Shown here in pieces: positions 1 to 7,522 of a stretch of DNA of 26,886 nucleotides. A program made the position numbers and the translations under genes. The notes under the pieces were generated by a model. It was not told where the DNA came from and searched no databases. It saw only the letters and a program-made list of their open reading frames with translations. Within the stretch, counting starts at the first letter, position 1. Each line of letters opens with the position of its first letter. The DNA is taken from NCBI RefSeq assembly GCF_051650185.1, contig NZ_JBOFIN010000004.1:1-26886 (forward strand), read 5' to 3'. Source of the DNA: Scandinavium sp051650185. Its GTDB lineage: Bacteria; Pseudomonadota; Gammaproteobacteria; Enterobacterales; Enterobacteriaceae.

Positions 1-1808
1 TTAGTCAAATCCGCCATGAAGTCCCGATGCTGTCGCTGGATAACGTCTTCGATGAAGAGAGTTTTGTCGCCTTCAACAAACGCGTGCAGGACAGATTGAA
101 AAGCACCGATGCGCTGACTTACTGCTGTGAGTTAAAGCTTGATGGTCTGGCGGTGAGCATTCTCTATGAAAACGGCGTGATGATTCAGGCTGCGACGCGA
201 GGTGATGGGACAACGGGCGAAGATATTACCGCTAACGTGCGTACCATTCGAGCGATCCCGTTAAAGCTGCGTGGTGACAACATTCCTGCGCGTCTGGAAG
301 TGCGTGGGGAAGTTTTCCTGCCTCAAGCGGGTTTTGAGAAAATCAATGAGGATGCGCGCCGTACCGGTGGGAAACTCTTTGCCAATCCGCGCAACGCGGC
401 GGCAGGCTCTCTGCGCCAGCTTGATCCGCGCATTACCGCGAAGCGACCGCTTACTTTCTTCTGTTATGGCGTTGGCGTTCTTGAAGGGGGTGAGCTGCCG
501 GGGAGCCATTTAGGCCGCCTGCAGCAGTTTAAAGAGTGGGGATTGCCGGTGAGCAACCGAGTGAAACTCTGCAGCTCGCCGGAAGAGGTACTCGCTTACT
601 ACCATCAGGTGGAAGAAGATCGCCCGCATCTCGGGTTTGATATCGACGGCGTGGTCATTAAGGTCGATTCGCTTGAGCTGCAGGAACAGTTGGGCTTTGT
701 TGCTCGCGCACCGCGTTGGGCTGTGGCTTTCAAATTCCCGGCTCAGGAACAGATGACCTATGTGCGTGACGTTGAGTTTCAGGTAGGGCGTACAGGGGCG
801 ATTACACCTGTTGCTCGCCTTGAGCCTGTTCAGGTTGCTGGTGTGCTGGTCAGCAACGCAACGCTGCATAACGCTGATGAAATTGAACGTTTGGGCCTGC
901 GCATTGGCGATAAAGTGGTCATTCGCCGTGCTGGAGATGTCATCCCTCAGGTCGTTAACGTGGTGGAATCTGAGCGTCCTGAAGACACTCGTGAAATTGA
1001 GTTCCCCACTCATTGCCCTGTATGTGGTTCAGACGTGGAGCGAGTGGAGGGGGAAGCCGTCGCGCGCTGCACCGGTGGCCTGATTTGCGGGGCGCAGCGC
1101 AAAGAAGCCCTGAAGCACTTCGTGTCACGCCGTGCGCTGGATGTTGACGGTATGGGCGATAAAATTATCGACCAGCTGGTCGAGAAAGAGTATGTCCATA
1201 CGCCAGCCGATCTGTTCCGCCTGACGGCGGGTAAGCTCACCGGGCTTGATCGCATGGGGCCAAAATCGGCTCTGAATGTGGTCAACGCCTTGGAAAAGGC
1301 GAAAGAAACCACGTTTGCCCGTTTCCTCTATGCGCTGGGTATCCGTGAAGTAGGTGAAGCCACTGCGGCCGGACTTGCGGCACATTACGGCACGCTTGAT
1401 GCGCTGATTGCAGCATCCATCGAGGATCTGCAGAAAGTGCAGGATGTGGGGATTGTCGTCGCGACACACGTCTTTAACTTCTTTGCGGAAGAGAGTAATC
1501 GTGAGGTCATTCAGCAGCTGCAAAATGAAGGTGTTCACTGGCCTGCACCGGTTGTTATCAATGCCGAAGAGATAGACAGCCCATTTGCCGGGAAAACCGT
1601 CGTACTGACCGGCAGCCTGAGCCAGATGTCTCGTGATGACGCCAAAGCACGGTTAGTCGCGCTGGGGGCAAAAGTTGCCGGCAGCGTCTCGAAGAAAACC
1701 GATTTGGTGATTGCGGGTGAAGCCGCAGGTTCCAAACTGGTGAAAGCCCAGGAGCTAGGCATTGACGTTATCGACGAAGCCGAAATGTTGCGCCTGTTAG
1801 GAGTCTGA
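1..1808 (+). CDS. ligA: NAD-dependent DNA ligase LigA, 5' end outside the window
   Basis: Seals nicks in duplex DNA with NAD+ as cofactor during replication and repair, in the cytoplasm. The reading frame is open from base 3 (SQIRHEVPMLSLDNVF), so about 70 N-terminal residues of the usual 671 lie before the window; the ATG at 27 is internal. The adenylated lysine lies in CELKLDG (bases 129-149) and falls at residue 115 of the full protein if 70 residues are missing. Further on are the OB-fold, the four-cysteine zinc finger (CPVC ... RC ... IC, bases 1015-1090), the helix-hairpin-helix region, and a C-terminal BRCT domain (FAGKTVVLTGSLSQMSRDDA). It ends 1 bp before ypeB, and its last codons carry the ypeB ribosome binding site. 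The sequence is nearly that of E. coli LigA; no lesion is seen. Confidence 0.97.
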   Translation, partial: SQIRHEVPMLSLDNVFDEESFVAFNKRVQDRLKSTDALTYCCELKLDGLAVSILYENGVMIQAATRGDGTTGEDITANVRTIRAIPLKLRGDNIPARLEVRGEVFLPQAGFEKINEDARRTGGKLFANPRNAAAGSLRQLDPRITAKRPLTFFCYGVGVLEGGELPGSHLGRLQQFKEWGLPVSNRVKLCSSPEEVLAYYHQVEEDRPHLGFDIDGVVIKVDSLELQEQLGFVARAPRWAVAFKFPAQEQMTYVRDVEFQVGRTGAITPVARLEPVQVAGVLVSNATLHNADEIERLGLRIGDKVVIRRAGDVIPQVVNVVESERPEDTREIEFPTHCPVCGSDVERVEGEAVARCTGGLICGAQRKEALKHFVSRRALDVDGMGDKIIDQLVEKEYVHTPADLFRLTAGKLTGLDRMGPKSALNVVNALEKAKETTFARFLYALGIREVGEATAAGLAAHYGTLDALIAASIEDLQKVQDVGIVVATHVFNFFAEESNREVIQQLQNEGVHWPAPVVINAEEIDSPFAGKTVVLTGSLSQMSRDDAKARLVALGAKVAGSVSKKTDLVIAGEAAGSKLVKAQELGIDVIDEAEMLRLLGV

Positions 1809-1809
1809 C

Positions 1810-2028
1810 GTGGAAAAAGAGCAGCTGATCGCGATAGCCAACACTGAAATGCCTTTTGGCAAATATAAGGGCAGAATGCTGATTGATGTGCCGGAAGAGT
1901 ATCTGCTTTGGTTCGCCCGTAAGGATGAGTTTCCTGCCGGGCGACTGGGTGAGCTAATGGCGATTACGCTGTTGATCAAAACCGAGGGGCTGACGCATCT
2001 GGTGCAGCCCCTGAAGCGCGGGCGTTAA
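1810..2028 (+). CDS. ypeB: YpeB family protein (DUF3820), putative quorum-sensing-regulated/nucleic-acid-related small protein
   Basis: A 72-residue cytoplasmic protein matching E. coli YpeB in length and sequence (MPFGKYKG, DVPEEYLLWFARKDEFPAG, LIKTEGLTHLVQPLKR). The DUF3820 core 'FGKYKG ... P.EYL.WF' is complete. The exact function is not known to me. The start is GTG, chosen because AGGAG lies six bases upstream inside the end of ligA and because the family begins MEKEQL. It follows ligA with a 1-bp gap, so the two are probably cotranscribed and translationally coupled. Its stop codon TAA interleaves with that of the convergent yfeH: the four bases TTAA at 2025-2028 serve both. Confidence 0.9.
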   Translation: MEKEQLIAIANTEMPFGKYKGRMLIDVPEEYLLWFARKDEFPAGRLGELMAITLLIKTEGLTHLVQPLKRGR

Positions 2029-3023
2029 GCCTTGGCGGCATCAGCCGCTTTTTGGGCCTCACGCTCTTGGGTCTGACGCTTATAGCGACGTGCCAGCACC
2101 GCACAGACCATAAGCTGAATCTGGTGGAAAATCATCAGCGGCAGCACCATCACGCCGACCATCGCTGTCGGGAAAAGAATGTTGGCCATCGGGATGCCGT
2201 TGGCCAGACTCTTTTTCGATCCGCAAAAGACAATCGTAATTTCATCCGCTTTATTGAAGCCGCATTTGCGCGCCACCACGGTGTTCACCACGATAACTAT
2301 CGCCAGCAGAATCAGGCTCACGATAACGATAAACAGCAGAGAACCCACGCCGACTTTGTGCCAGATACCGTTTACAACCGCTTCACTAAAGGCGGAGTAA
2401 ACCACTAACAGAATCGACGTTTGGTCGGTTTTGCCAATCCACTTTTTGTTGCGTGCGACCCACTCGCCGAGCCATGGCCGAGAGAGATGGCCCAGCACAA
2501 ACGGCAGCAGCAGTTGCAGCATAATTTTTCCAACCTGCTCCAGGCTGCCACCGGCACCGTGAAGGTGCATCAGCAGTCCTACCAGCAGGGGAGAGATGAA
2601 GATCCCAAGCAGGCTAGAGGCGGACGCTGAACAGACGGCCGCCGCCACGTTCCCGCCAGCCAGTGAGGTGAAGGCAATCGCCGACTGAACGGTTGCTGGC
2701 AAAATACACAGATAGATAAAGCCGCTGTACAGCGCAGGGTCAACGTCAATCGGTGCCCACAGCGCAAACAGTACGCCGAGAAGAGGGAATACGACGAAGG
2801 TGCTGCACATCACCCACAGGTGGAGGCGCCAGTGGCTGCCGCCAGCGATGATGGCCTCACGGGAGAGCTTTGCACCGTGCATGAAGAACAAGAGTGCGAT
2901 GGCCGCTGTGGTTAATCCATCGAAGAACGGGACAAACCCGCCCTGTGCCGGAAACAGAGAGGCCAGCACAACAACCGTGATCAGCGTAAGCGTAAAGGGG
3001 TCAAGAATACGAAAAAGTTTCAT
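2025..3023 (-). CDS. yfeH: YfeH, bile acid:sodium symporter-like (SBF/BASS family) membrane transporter
   Basis: A 332-residue inner-membrane protein of the BASS/SBF-like family, the same length as E. coli YfeH. About ten hydrophobic segments run through it (for example LDPFTLTLITVVVLASLFPA near residue 10, and LLFIVIVSLILLAIVIVVNT near residue 230). The family carries sodium-coupled organic anions; the substrate of YfeH is not established. The C-terminus is charged and Ala/Lys-rich (QEREAQKAADAAKA), so it likely ends in the cytoplasm. ATG has GGAG five bases upstream. It is divergent from yfeR, and in Salmonella yfeR has been reported to affect yfeH and to respond to osmolarity. That report is recalled knowledge, not shown here. 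Confidence 0.93.
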   Translation of the reverse strand: MKLFRILDPFTLTLITVVVLASLFPAQGGFVPFFDGLTTAAIALLFFMHGAKLSREAIIAGGSHWRLHLWVMCSTFVVFPLLGVLFALWAPIDVDPALYSGFIYLCILPATVQSAIAFTSLAGGNVAAAVCSASASSLLGIFISPLLVGLLMHLHGAGGSLEQVGKIMLQLLLPFVLGHLSRPWLGEWVARNKKWIGKTDQTSILLVVYSAFSEAVVNGIWHKVGVGSLLFIVIVSLILLAIVIVVNTVVARKCGFNKADEITIVFCGSKKSLANGIPMANILFPTAMVGVMVLPLMIFHQIQLMVCAVLARRYKRQTQEREAQKAADAAKA

Positions 3024-3112
3024 AAACGCTCCAGAAAGTGAATGATGCTATTGTGCTTTTTTTGATTTGAGAAATAAAATTGATTTATTGCATCCATTAA
3101 TGAATAAAACAG

Positions 3113-4039
3113 ATGAATTATTCGCTGCGTCAGCTGAAAGTGTTTATTACCGTCGCACAGGCCAGGAGCTTTAGCCGGGCAGGCGAGATCATTGGTCTAA
3201 GCCAGTCTGCTGTCAGCCACAGTGTGAAAGAGCTGGAGCTGCAAACGGGCGTAAGACTATTGGACAGAACCACGCGGGAAGTGGTGCTAACGGAAGCCGG
3301 GCAGCAGCTGGCGGCAAGGCTTGAACGGTTACTGGATGAACTGAGCAGCACGCTACGTGATGCAGGACGAGTAGGGCAGCAGCTTAGCGGTACCGTACGG
3401 GTTGCCGCCAGTCAGACGATCTCGGCCCATCTCATCCCCCAATGTATTGCGGCCAGTAATCGGCGCTATCCGGAGATAGACTTTGTGCTGCATGACCGAC
3501 CGCAGCAGTGGGTGCTTGAAAGCATTCGTCAGGGGGAAGTGGATTTCGGGATCGTCATTGATCCTGGTGCAGTCAGCGATTTGCAGTGTGAAGCCATCCT
3601 GTCTGAGCCGTTCTTTGTGCTGTGCCGCAAAGATCACGCTTTTGCCGCTCAGTCTGTTATCAACTGGCAGTCGCTTCAGGGAACCCGATTAGTTCTTCAG
3701 GATTACGCTTCCGGGAGCCGTCCATTGATAGACGCCGCGCTGATACGGCATGGGATTTCTGCGAGTATTGTTCAGGAGATAGGACACCCCGCCACGTTGT
3801 TTCCGATGGTGGAGGCTGGAATTGGGATCAGCATTCTTCCGGCATTGGCACTGCCATTGCCGCAGGGCAGTGAGCTGATGGTCAAGCGCCTAACGCCTGT
3901 CGTTGAGCGTCAACTGATGTTGGCGCGGAGGAAGAACCGCTCGCTATCCACCGCGACGCAGGCACTGTGGGATGTGGTCGGACAGCAGGCTAAAGCGCTG
4001 ACCGCTGCCCGTACTCTCGATCCGCTCTATCAGACGTAG
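3113..4039 (+). CDS. yfeR: YfeR, LysR-type transcriptional regulator
   Basis: A 308-residue LysR-family regulator matching E. coli YfeR in length. The winged HTH covers residues 1-60 (LRQLKVFITVAQARSFSRAG, then LSQSAVSHSVKELE), followed by a linker helix and a periplasmic-binding-like effector domain (about 90-295, with ASQTISAHLIP and GHPATLFPMVEAGIGISILP). It lies divergent to yfeH with an 89-bp AT-rich gap, the usual layout for a LysR regulator and its target. The gap holds the 8-bp palindrome CATTAATG at 3095-3102, but I could not fix a T-N11-A box with confidence. No clear Shine-Dalgarno precedes the ATG, so translation may be weak. Its last 10 bp overlap the convergent flxA-like gene. 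Confidence 0.93.
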   Translation: MNYSLRQLKVFITVAQARSFSRAGEIIGLSQSAVSHSVKELELQTGVRLLDRTTREVVLTEAGQQLAARLERLLDELSSTLRDAGRVGQQLSGTVRVAASQTISAHLIPQCIAASNRRYPEIDFVLHDRPQQWVLESIRQGEVDFGIVIDPGAVSDLQCEAILSEPFFVLCRKDHAFAAQSVINWQSLQGTRLVLQDYASGSRPLIDAALIRHGISASIVQEIGHPATLFPMVEAGIGISILPALALPLPQGSELMVKRLTPVVERQLMLARRKNRSLSTATQALWDVVGQQAKALTAARTLDPLYQT

Positions 4040-4377
4040 ATATCGATTTGATGATCGTCAGAAGGGGTGTTCACACCGGTGACTTTTCCAGAGGATTTGT
4101 CCTGCTGGCTCTGCGCCTTTTCGGCCTGTTGATGCTGTAGCTCAGCCAACTGTGCTTCGAGCATCGCAATCTGTTCCTGAATCATTTCGGCTTGCTTCTG
4201 TTTGTCTTCCGTACTGCCGCTACCGTCAGCGATGGTTTTTAACTGCTGGGTCAGCTTGGTAATTTGCTGCGTAATACGTGTTATCTGTGAAGAGATGTCA
4301 TTCCCCTGGGGGGCCGCGGTGCTGGTGGTCGTCTGTAACCCAGGGGCGGTGGAAGAGGGCATAGATATCGAGGCCAT
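4030..4377 (-). CDS. FlxA-like small coiled-coil protein
   Basis: A 115-residue protein of the FlxA-like family. A Ser/Thr-rich N-terminus (SSTAPGLQTTTSTAAP) is followed by a long heptad coiled coil, about residues 28-90 (ISSQITRITQQITKLTQQLK ... EMIQEQIAMLEAQLAELQHQ), and a polar tail. It has no signal peptide or membrane segment. Two ATGs are adjacent at 4380 and 4377; the second sits six bases after AGGAG and is preferred. E. coli FlxA is a known sigma-28-dependent gene of unknown molecular role, and this gene has its own sigma-28-like promoter (4408-4434), so it is likely expressed with late flagellar genes. It overlaps the last 10 bp of yfeR tail-to-tail. Family assignment is from sequence character and is fairly sure; function is unknown. 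Confidence 0.82.
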   Translation of the reverse strand: MASISMPSSTAPGLQTTTSTAAPQGNDISSQITRITQQITKLTQQLKTIADGSGSTEDKQKQAEMIQEQIAMLEAQLAELQHQQAEKAQSQQDKSSGKVTGVNTPSDDHQIDIYV

Positions 4378-4407
4378 CATGAACTCCTTTTACGGGTGAA
4401 AAAGAGG

Positions 4408-4434
4408 TTATCGGCAGACAAAAGTAAGGCTTGA
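4408..4434 (-). promoter_or_regulatory. Sigma-28 (FliA) promoter of the flxA-like gene
   Basis: Read on the minus strand the sequence is TCAAGCCT, 11 bases, then GCCGATAA. The -10 element matches the FliA consensus GCCGATAA exactly. The -35 matches TAAAGTTT at five of eight bases, including the AAG core, and the 11-bp spacing is canonical. Transcription would begin near 4401, about 20 bases before the start codon. Confidence 0.8.
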
Positions 4435-4466
4435 GGGAAACGTGATAGACAAGAATTGCAGATAGC

Positions 4467-4492
4467 AAAAAGGCGCCTTTAGGGCGCCTTTC
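4467..4492 (-). terminator. Rho-independent terminator of the tRNA Val/Lys operon
   Basis: Perfect 8-bp stem (AAGGCGCC at 4470-4477 with GGCGCCTT at 4483-4490) and a 5-base loop. On the minus strand the stem is followed by a T-run. It lies just downstream of the lysV 3' end and closes the four-tRNA transcript; the flxA-like gene has its own promoter beyond it. Confidence 0.85.
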
Positions 4493-4497
4493 TACAT

Positions 4498-4573
4498 TGG
4501 TGGGTCGTGCAGGATTCGAACCTGCGACCAATTGATTAAAAGTCAACTGCTCTACCAACTGAGCTAACGACCC
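4498..4573 (-). tRNA. lysV: tRNA-Lys (anticodon UUU)
   Basis: 76 nt including encoded CCA. The minus strand begins GGGTCGTTAGCTCAGTTGG and has anticodon loop CTTTTAA (anticodon TTT), T-arm GCAGGTTCGAATCCTGC, and acceptor CGACCCACCA. It is the last gene of a leftward operon after three tRNA-Val genes, as in the E. coli valU-valX-valY-lysV operon. Confidence 0.96.
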
Positions 4574-4577
4574 GAAG

Positions 4578-4653
4578 TGGTGGGTGATGACGGGATCGAA
4601 CCGCCGACCCCCTCCTTGTAAGGGAGGTGCTCTCCCAGCTGAGCTAATCACCC
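4578..4653 (-). tRNA. valY: tRNA-Val (anticodon UAC), third in operon
   Basis: 76 nt with encoded CCA. The minus strand begins GGGTGATTAGCTCAGCTGGG; the anticodon loop is CTTACAA (anticodon TAC) and the T-loop is TTCGATC. Only 4 bp separate it from lysV, so the two are cut from one precursor. The body is identical to the copy at 4700-4775. Confidence 0.96.
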
Positions 4654-4699
4654 ACTTCGGTACTTCACAATTTAGTAAGAAATCCAGCTGGCGAGAAAG

Positions 4700-4775
4700 T
4701 GGTGGGTGATGACGGGATCGAACCGCCGACCCCCTCCTTGTAAGGGAGGTGCTCTCCCAGCTGAGCTAATCACCC
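4700..4775 (-). tRNA. valX: tRNA-Val (anticodon UAC), second in operon
   Basis: 76 nt with encoded CCA, identical in body to the copy at 4578-4653. It is separated from it by 46 bp of unrelated spacer and belongs to the same leftward operon. Confidence 0.96.
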
Positions 4776-4819
4776 ACTTCTCAATTTCTTACTTTACACG
4801 GCGGAGACTACCTAAGTAG

Positions 4820-4895
4820 TGGTGGGTGATGACGGGTTCGAACCGCCGACCCCCTCCTTGTAAGGGAGGTGCTCTCCCAGCTGAGCTAATCACCC
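4820..4895 (-). tRNA. valU: tRNA-Val (anticodon UAC), first in operon, T-loop variant
   Basis: 76 nt with encoded CCA. It is the promoter-proximal gene of the operon. It matches the other two Val copies except at base 4837, where the T-loop reads TTCGAAC in place of TTCGATC, a T-to-A change at tRNA position 59. Stems and anticodon are unchanged, so it should be functional. Confidence 0.95.
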
Positions 4896-4912
4896 CCGCT
4901 GTGTGGAGTCGC

Positions 4913-4940
4913 ATTATAGGGAGAGTTGAAAATGAGTCAA
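4913..4940 (-). promoter_or_regulatory. Sigma-70 promoter of the valUXY-lysV operon
   Basis: On the minus strand TTGACT (4940-4935), 16 bp, then TATAAT (4918-4913). The discriminator that follows is GC-rich (GCGACTCC), as in stringently controlled stable-RNA promoters. Transcription would begin about 10 bases before the first tRNA. Confidence 0.85.
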
Positions 4941-5060
4941 CGCCTTTTCCAAAGATTTTATTTGTTCGTCGTAAAATTAAGCAAAACGATCGCAAATCAA
5001 ACCATGGCGCATGATTTATAAACAAAATCGGCTAAGCGCAGCGTTTCGCAGGGAACAACA

Positions 5061-5088
5061 TTGAGGATTCAGATGGGAGTGATAGAAT
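5061..5088 (+). promoter_or_regulatory. Candidate gltX promoter
   Basis: TTGAGG, 16 bp, TAGAAT, about 65 bp before the gltX ATG. It lies in the 258-bp gap between the divergent valU promoter and gltX. The fit to consensus is moderate, and other gltX promoters may exist in the same gap. Confidence 0.45.
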
Positions 5089-5153
5089 ATTGCCCACTGT
5101 TTTTTCCCAGGATTTGCCGGTGGTCGGCATCTTTCCAAACGTAAGGCCATTTC

Positions 5154-6569
5154 ATGAAAATCAAAACTCGCTTCGCGCCAAGCCCGACAGGCTATCTGCA
5201 CGTCGGCGGTGCTCGTACAGCTCTCTATTCCTGGCTTTTTGCACGTAACCACGACGGTGAGTTTGTGCTGCGTATTGAAGACACCGATCTTGAGCGTTCT
5301 ACGCCGGAAGCTATCGAAGCCATTATGGACGGGATGAACTGGCTGAGCCTGGAGTGGGATGAAGGCCCTTATTTCCAGACGAAACGTTTTGATCGCTATA
5401 ACGCTGTTATCGACGACATGCTGGTCGCAGGGACGGCGTATAAATGCTATTGCTCCAAAGAGCGTCTGGATGCCCTGCGCGAAGAGCAGATGGCTAACAA
5501 TGAAAAGCCACGTTATGACGGCCGCTGCCGCCACGATCACAGCGAGCACGCTGCTGATGAGCCTTGCGTGGTGCGTTTTGCTAACCCACAAGACGGTTCC
5601 GTTATTTTCGACGACCAGATTCGTGGCCCGATCGAGTTCAGCAACCAGGAACTCGACGATCTGATCATTCGCCGTACTGATGGTTCCCCAACCTATAACT
5701 TCTGTGTGGTGGTGGATGACTGGGATATGGAAATCACTCACGTTATCCGTGGTGAAGACCATATCAACAACACACCGCGTCAGATTAACATTCTGAAAGC
5801 ACTGAACGCGCCGGTGCCTGTGTATGCTCACGTTTCAATGATCAACGGCGACGATGGCAAAAAGCTCTCCAAGCGTCACGGGGCGGTGAGCGTCATGCAG
5901 TATCGTGATGATGGCTATCTGCCGGAAGCGCTGCTGAACTATCTGGTGCGTTTGGGCTGGTCCAGCGGTGACCAGGAGATCTTCTCCCGTGAAGAGATGA
6001 TCAAACTGTTCTCTCTGGGAGCGGTAAGCAAATCTGCCAGTGCTTTCAACACTGAGAAGCTACAGTGGCTGAATCACCACTACATCAACTCTATGGCTCC
6101 GGAGTATGTGGCAACTCACTTGCAATGGCATATCGAGCAGGAAAAAATCGACACCCGCAATGGCCCTGAGCTGGCAGAGCTGGTGAAACTGCTGGGCGAG
6201 CGTTGCAAAACACTGAAAGAGATGGCGGCAAGCTGCCGTTATTTCTATGAAGAGTTTGATGAGTTTGATGCCGACGCGGCGAAGAAACACCTGCGTCCGG
6301 TTGCCCGTCAGCCGCTGGAAGTGGTACGTGATAAGCTGGATGCCATCACTGACTGGACGGCAGAAAACGTTCATCACGCGATTCAGGCAACGGCTGATGA
6401 GCTGGAAGTCGGTATGGGCAAAGTGGGCATGCCGCTGCGCGTAGCAGTGACCGGGGCCGGTCAGTCTCCTGCTCTGGATGTCACCGTGCACGCGATCGGT
6501 AAAAGCCGCAGCGTAGCGCGTATCAACAAAGCGCTGGCATTCATTGCTGAACGTGAAAATCAGCAATAA
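5154..6569 (+). CDS. gltX: Glutamyl-tRNA synthetase
   Basis: Charges tRNA-Glu with glutamate in the cytoplasm; class I aminoacyl-tRNA synthetase. The 471 residues equal the E. coli length. The HIGH-type signature is PSPTGYLHVGGARTALYSW (residues 9-27) and the KMSKS-type loop is KLSKRHG (about 237-243). A cysteine-rich segment (CYCSKERLDAL ... CRCRHDHSEH-like, about 98-127) corresponds to the zinc-binding region of the E. coli enzyme. The C-terminal helical anticodon-binding part follows. The ATG fits the family N-terminus MKIKTRFAPSPTG. It is a monocistronic unit with its own terminator, divergent from the Val/Lys tRNA operon as in E. coli. Confidence 0.98.
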   Translation: MKIKTRFAPSPTGYLHVGGARTALYSWLFARNHDGEFVLRIEDTDLERSTPEAIEAIMDGMNWLSLEWDEGPYFQTKRFDRYNAVIDDMLVAGTAYKCYCSKERLDALREEQMANNEKPRYDGRCRHDHSEHAADEPCVVRFANPQDGSVIFDDQIRGPIEFSNQELDDLIIRRTDGSPTYNFCVVVDDWDMEITHVIRGEDHINNTPRQINILKALNAPVPVYAHVSMINGDDGKKLSKRHGAVSVMQYRDDGYLPEALLNYLVRLGWSSGDQEIFSREEMIKLFSLGAVSKSASAFNTEKLQWLNHHYINSMAPEYVATHLQWHIEQEKIDTRNGPELAELVKLLGERCKTLKEMAASCRYFYEEFDEFDADAAKKHLRPVARQPLEVVRDKLDAITDWTAENVHHAIQATADELEVGMGKVGMPLRVAVTGAGQSPALDVTVHAIGKSRSVARINKALAFIAERENQQ

Positions 6570-6585
6570 CTAATCTTCAATGAGA

Positions 6586-6616
6586 AACGGCAGGTTTTCA
6601 CACCTGCCGTTTTTTA
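6586..6616 (+). terminator. Rho-independent terminator after gltX
   Basis: ACGGCAGGT (6587-6595), 6-base loop, ACCTGCCGT (6602-6610), then a run of T. The T-run overlaps the stop codon of the convergent yfeD, so the hairpin may also serve that transcript, though only three T follow it on the minus strand. Confidence 0.9.
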
Positions 6617-7015
6617 TTCGCTTTCGTCCGCTATTCGCAAACGTTCCAGGAATTGAGTCAATCCTTCCCGCACTAACAACTTATGCAGACGTTCTTTCTC
6701 CGTCGGCGACATCATCATCATAATGCCAAAAATCTGCTGCCAGACAGGGTCTTTATCCTGCGTGTGATAGCTATGAGCGGGTTCTGCCGCGCGTAATGAA
6801 AGCGAGAGATGCCGGAGTTTAGGCGTTGATGCCAGAAATTCTCTGACATCTGGTGTGATATGAATCAACCTTGCTCTTCCACCTTTTACGCCTGGCACCG
6901 GTTCGGTTATCCACTTTTGCTCACGGATCCAGCGATTGATCGTCTGGTTGGCCATGCCAACGCAACGCGCGAGTTCCTGCGTGGTCATTTTGCTATGGAT
7001 AGGGAGTATGTTCAT
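6614..7015 (-). CDS. yfeD: YfeD, DUF1323 putative DNA-binding protein
   Basis: A 133-residue cytoplasmic protein like E. coli YfeD (130 aa). An N-terminal excisionase/MerR-like HTH (MTTQELARCVGMANQTINRWIRE, about residues 10-32) is followed by the basic loop PGVKGGRARLIHI. A conserved C-terminal helix ends LLVREGLTQFLERLRI. It is a paralogue of YfeC just upstream. The two share the segment pattern 'MT..ELA...G...QTIN.W.R...W...P.PGV.GG.ARL.H'. Its ATG overlaps the yfeC stop (ATGA), so the genes are cotranscribed and coupled. The methionine at residue 10 aligns with the YfeC start region and is an alternative start. Function is unknown; regulator or antitoxin-like roles have been suggested for such proteins. 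Confidence 0.88.
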   Translation of the reverse strand: MNILPIHSKMTTQELARCVGMANQTINRWIREQKWITEPVPGVKGGRARLIHITPDVREFLASTPKLRHLSLSLRAAEPAHSYHTQDKDPVWQQIFGIMMMMSPTEKERLHKLLVREGLTQFLERLRIADESE

Positions 7016-7365
7016 TGCGACTCTTGCGTACGAATGCCCAAACGAAGTAGCAAACCGGAGATCCCTTCACGAAGCAGCAGGCTGGTGAGCTGCTTTTGTT
7101 CGCCGTGTGACATCTCTTTTGCCAGTGACAACAGTAGAGCATCGAAACTGTCTTCTGCCGGAGTGGGGACATCTGCCGCGCGTTGCGCGCTATGAATAAA
7201 CTCACGAACCTGTTCGTTGACATGCACCAGGCGGGCTTTTCCCCCCTGTACACCGGGACGAGGTGATGTTTTCCATCCCTCTTTACGCACCCATTTGTTG
7301 ATAGTTTGGCGGCTATAACCGGTCAGATGGGCGAGTTCCTCCGGCGTCATTCGTTCCTTGATCAT
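7012..7365 (-). CDS. yfeC: YfeC, DUF1323 putative DNA-binding regulator
   Basis: A 117-residue cytoplasmic protein nearly colinear with E. coli YfeC. The HTH is MTPEELAHLTGYSRQTINKW (residues 5-24), followed by the basic patch PGVQGGKARLVHVNEQVREF and a C-terminal helical region LTSLLLREGISGLLLRLGIR. ATG has AGGA six bases upstream. An extended -10 (TGCTATAAG, 7412-7404 on the minus strand) lies about 40 bp before the start. It forms a coupled two-gene operon with yfeD through an ATGA overlap. The pair likely arose by tandem duplication. The operator is not identifiable by eye. Confidence 0.9.
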   Translation of the reverse strand: MIKERMTPEELAHLTGYSRQTINKWVRKEGWKTSPRPGVQGGKARLVHVNEQVREFIHSAQRAADVPTPAEDSFDALLLSLAKEMSHGEQKQLTSLLLREGISGLLLRLGIRTQESQ

Positions 7366-7403
7366 GCTATTTCCTGAGTGCCTGTGTGGAATTAGTGGTT
7401 CAT

Positions 7404-7412
7404 CTTATAGCA
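7404..7412 (-). promoter_or_regulatory. Extended -10 promoter for yfeC-yfeD
   Basis: Minus strand TGCTATAAG, a TG-N-TATAAG extended -10, with no good -35 at 17 bp. It is the only good -10 in the gap upstream of yfeC. Confidence 0.45.
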
Positions 7413-7522
7413 TCCTTTTAGTTGAAAACGTGACGGGTTTAACTCATGAATGCGAGAAGCCTCGCAATGTCATTTAGTTGCATGCTTTTTCATCGATTGA
7501 AAGAAGGGGGACTATTTTGCCG

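Noticed and set aside
510..1013. 167-codon antisense frame in ligA, and the similar long antisense frames in gltX (5016-5831, 6060-6566) and glk (18118-18786)
   Set aside because: Shadow frames of strongly conserved genes, with no plausible protein features or ribosome binding sites.
4298..4651. Leftward open frame across the tRNA genes
   Set aside because: It is a translation of tRNA-Lys, tRNA-Val and the flxA-like leader; the recurring ISSAGRAPPLQGGGRRF peptide is tRNA sequence, as also in the frame at 4789-5025.
4498..4895. Three tRNA-Val copies as an attachment site or duplication from a mobile element
   Set aside because: The same valUXY-lysV order is the normal operon in E. coli, and no integrase or direct-repeat end is present.
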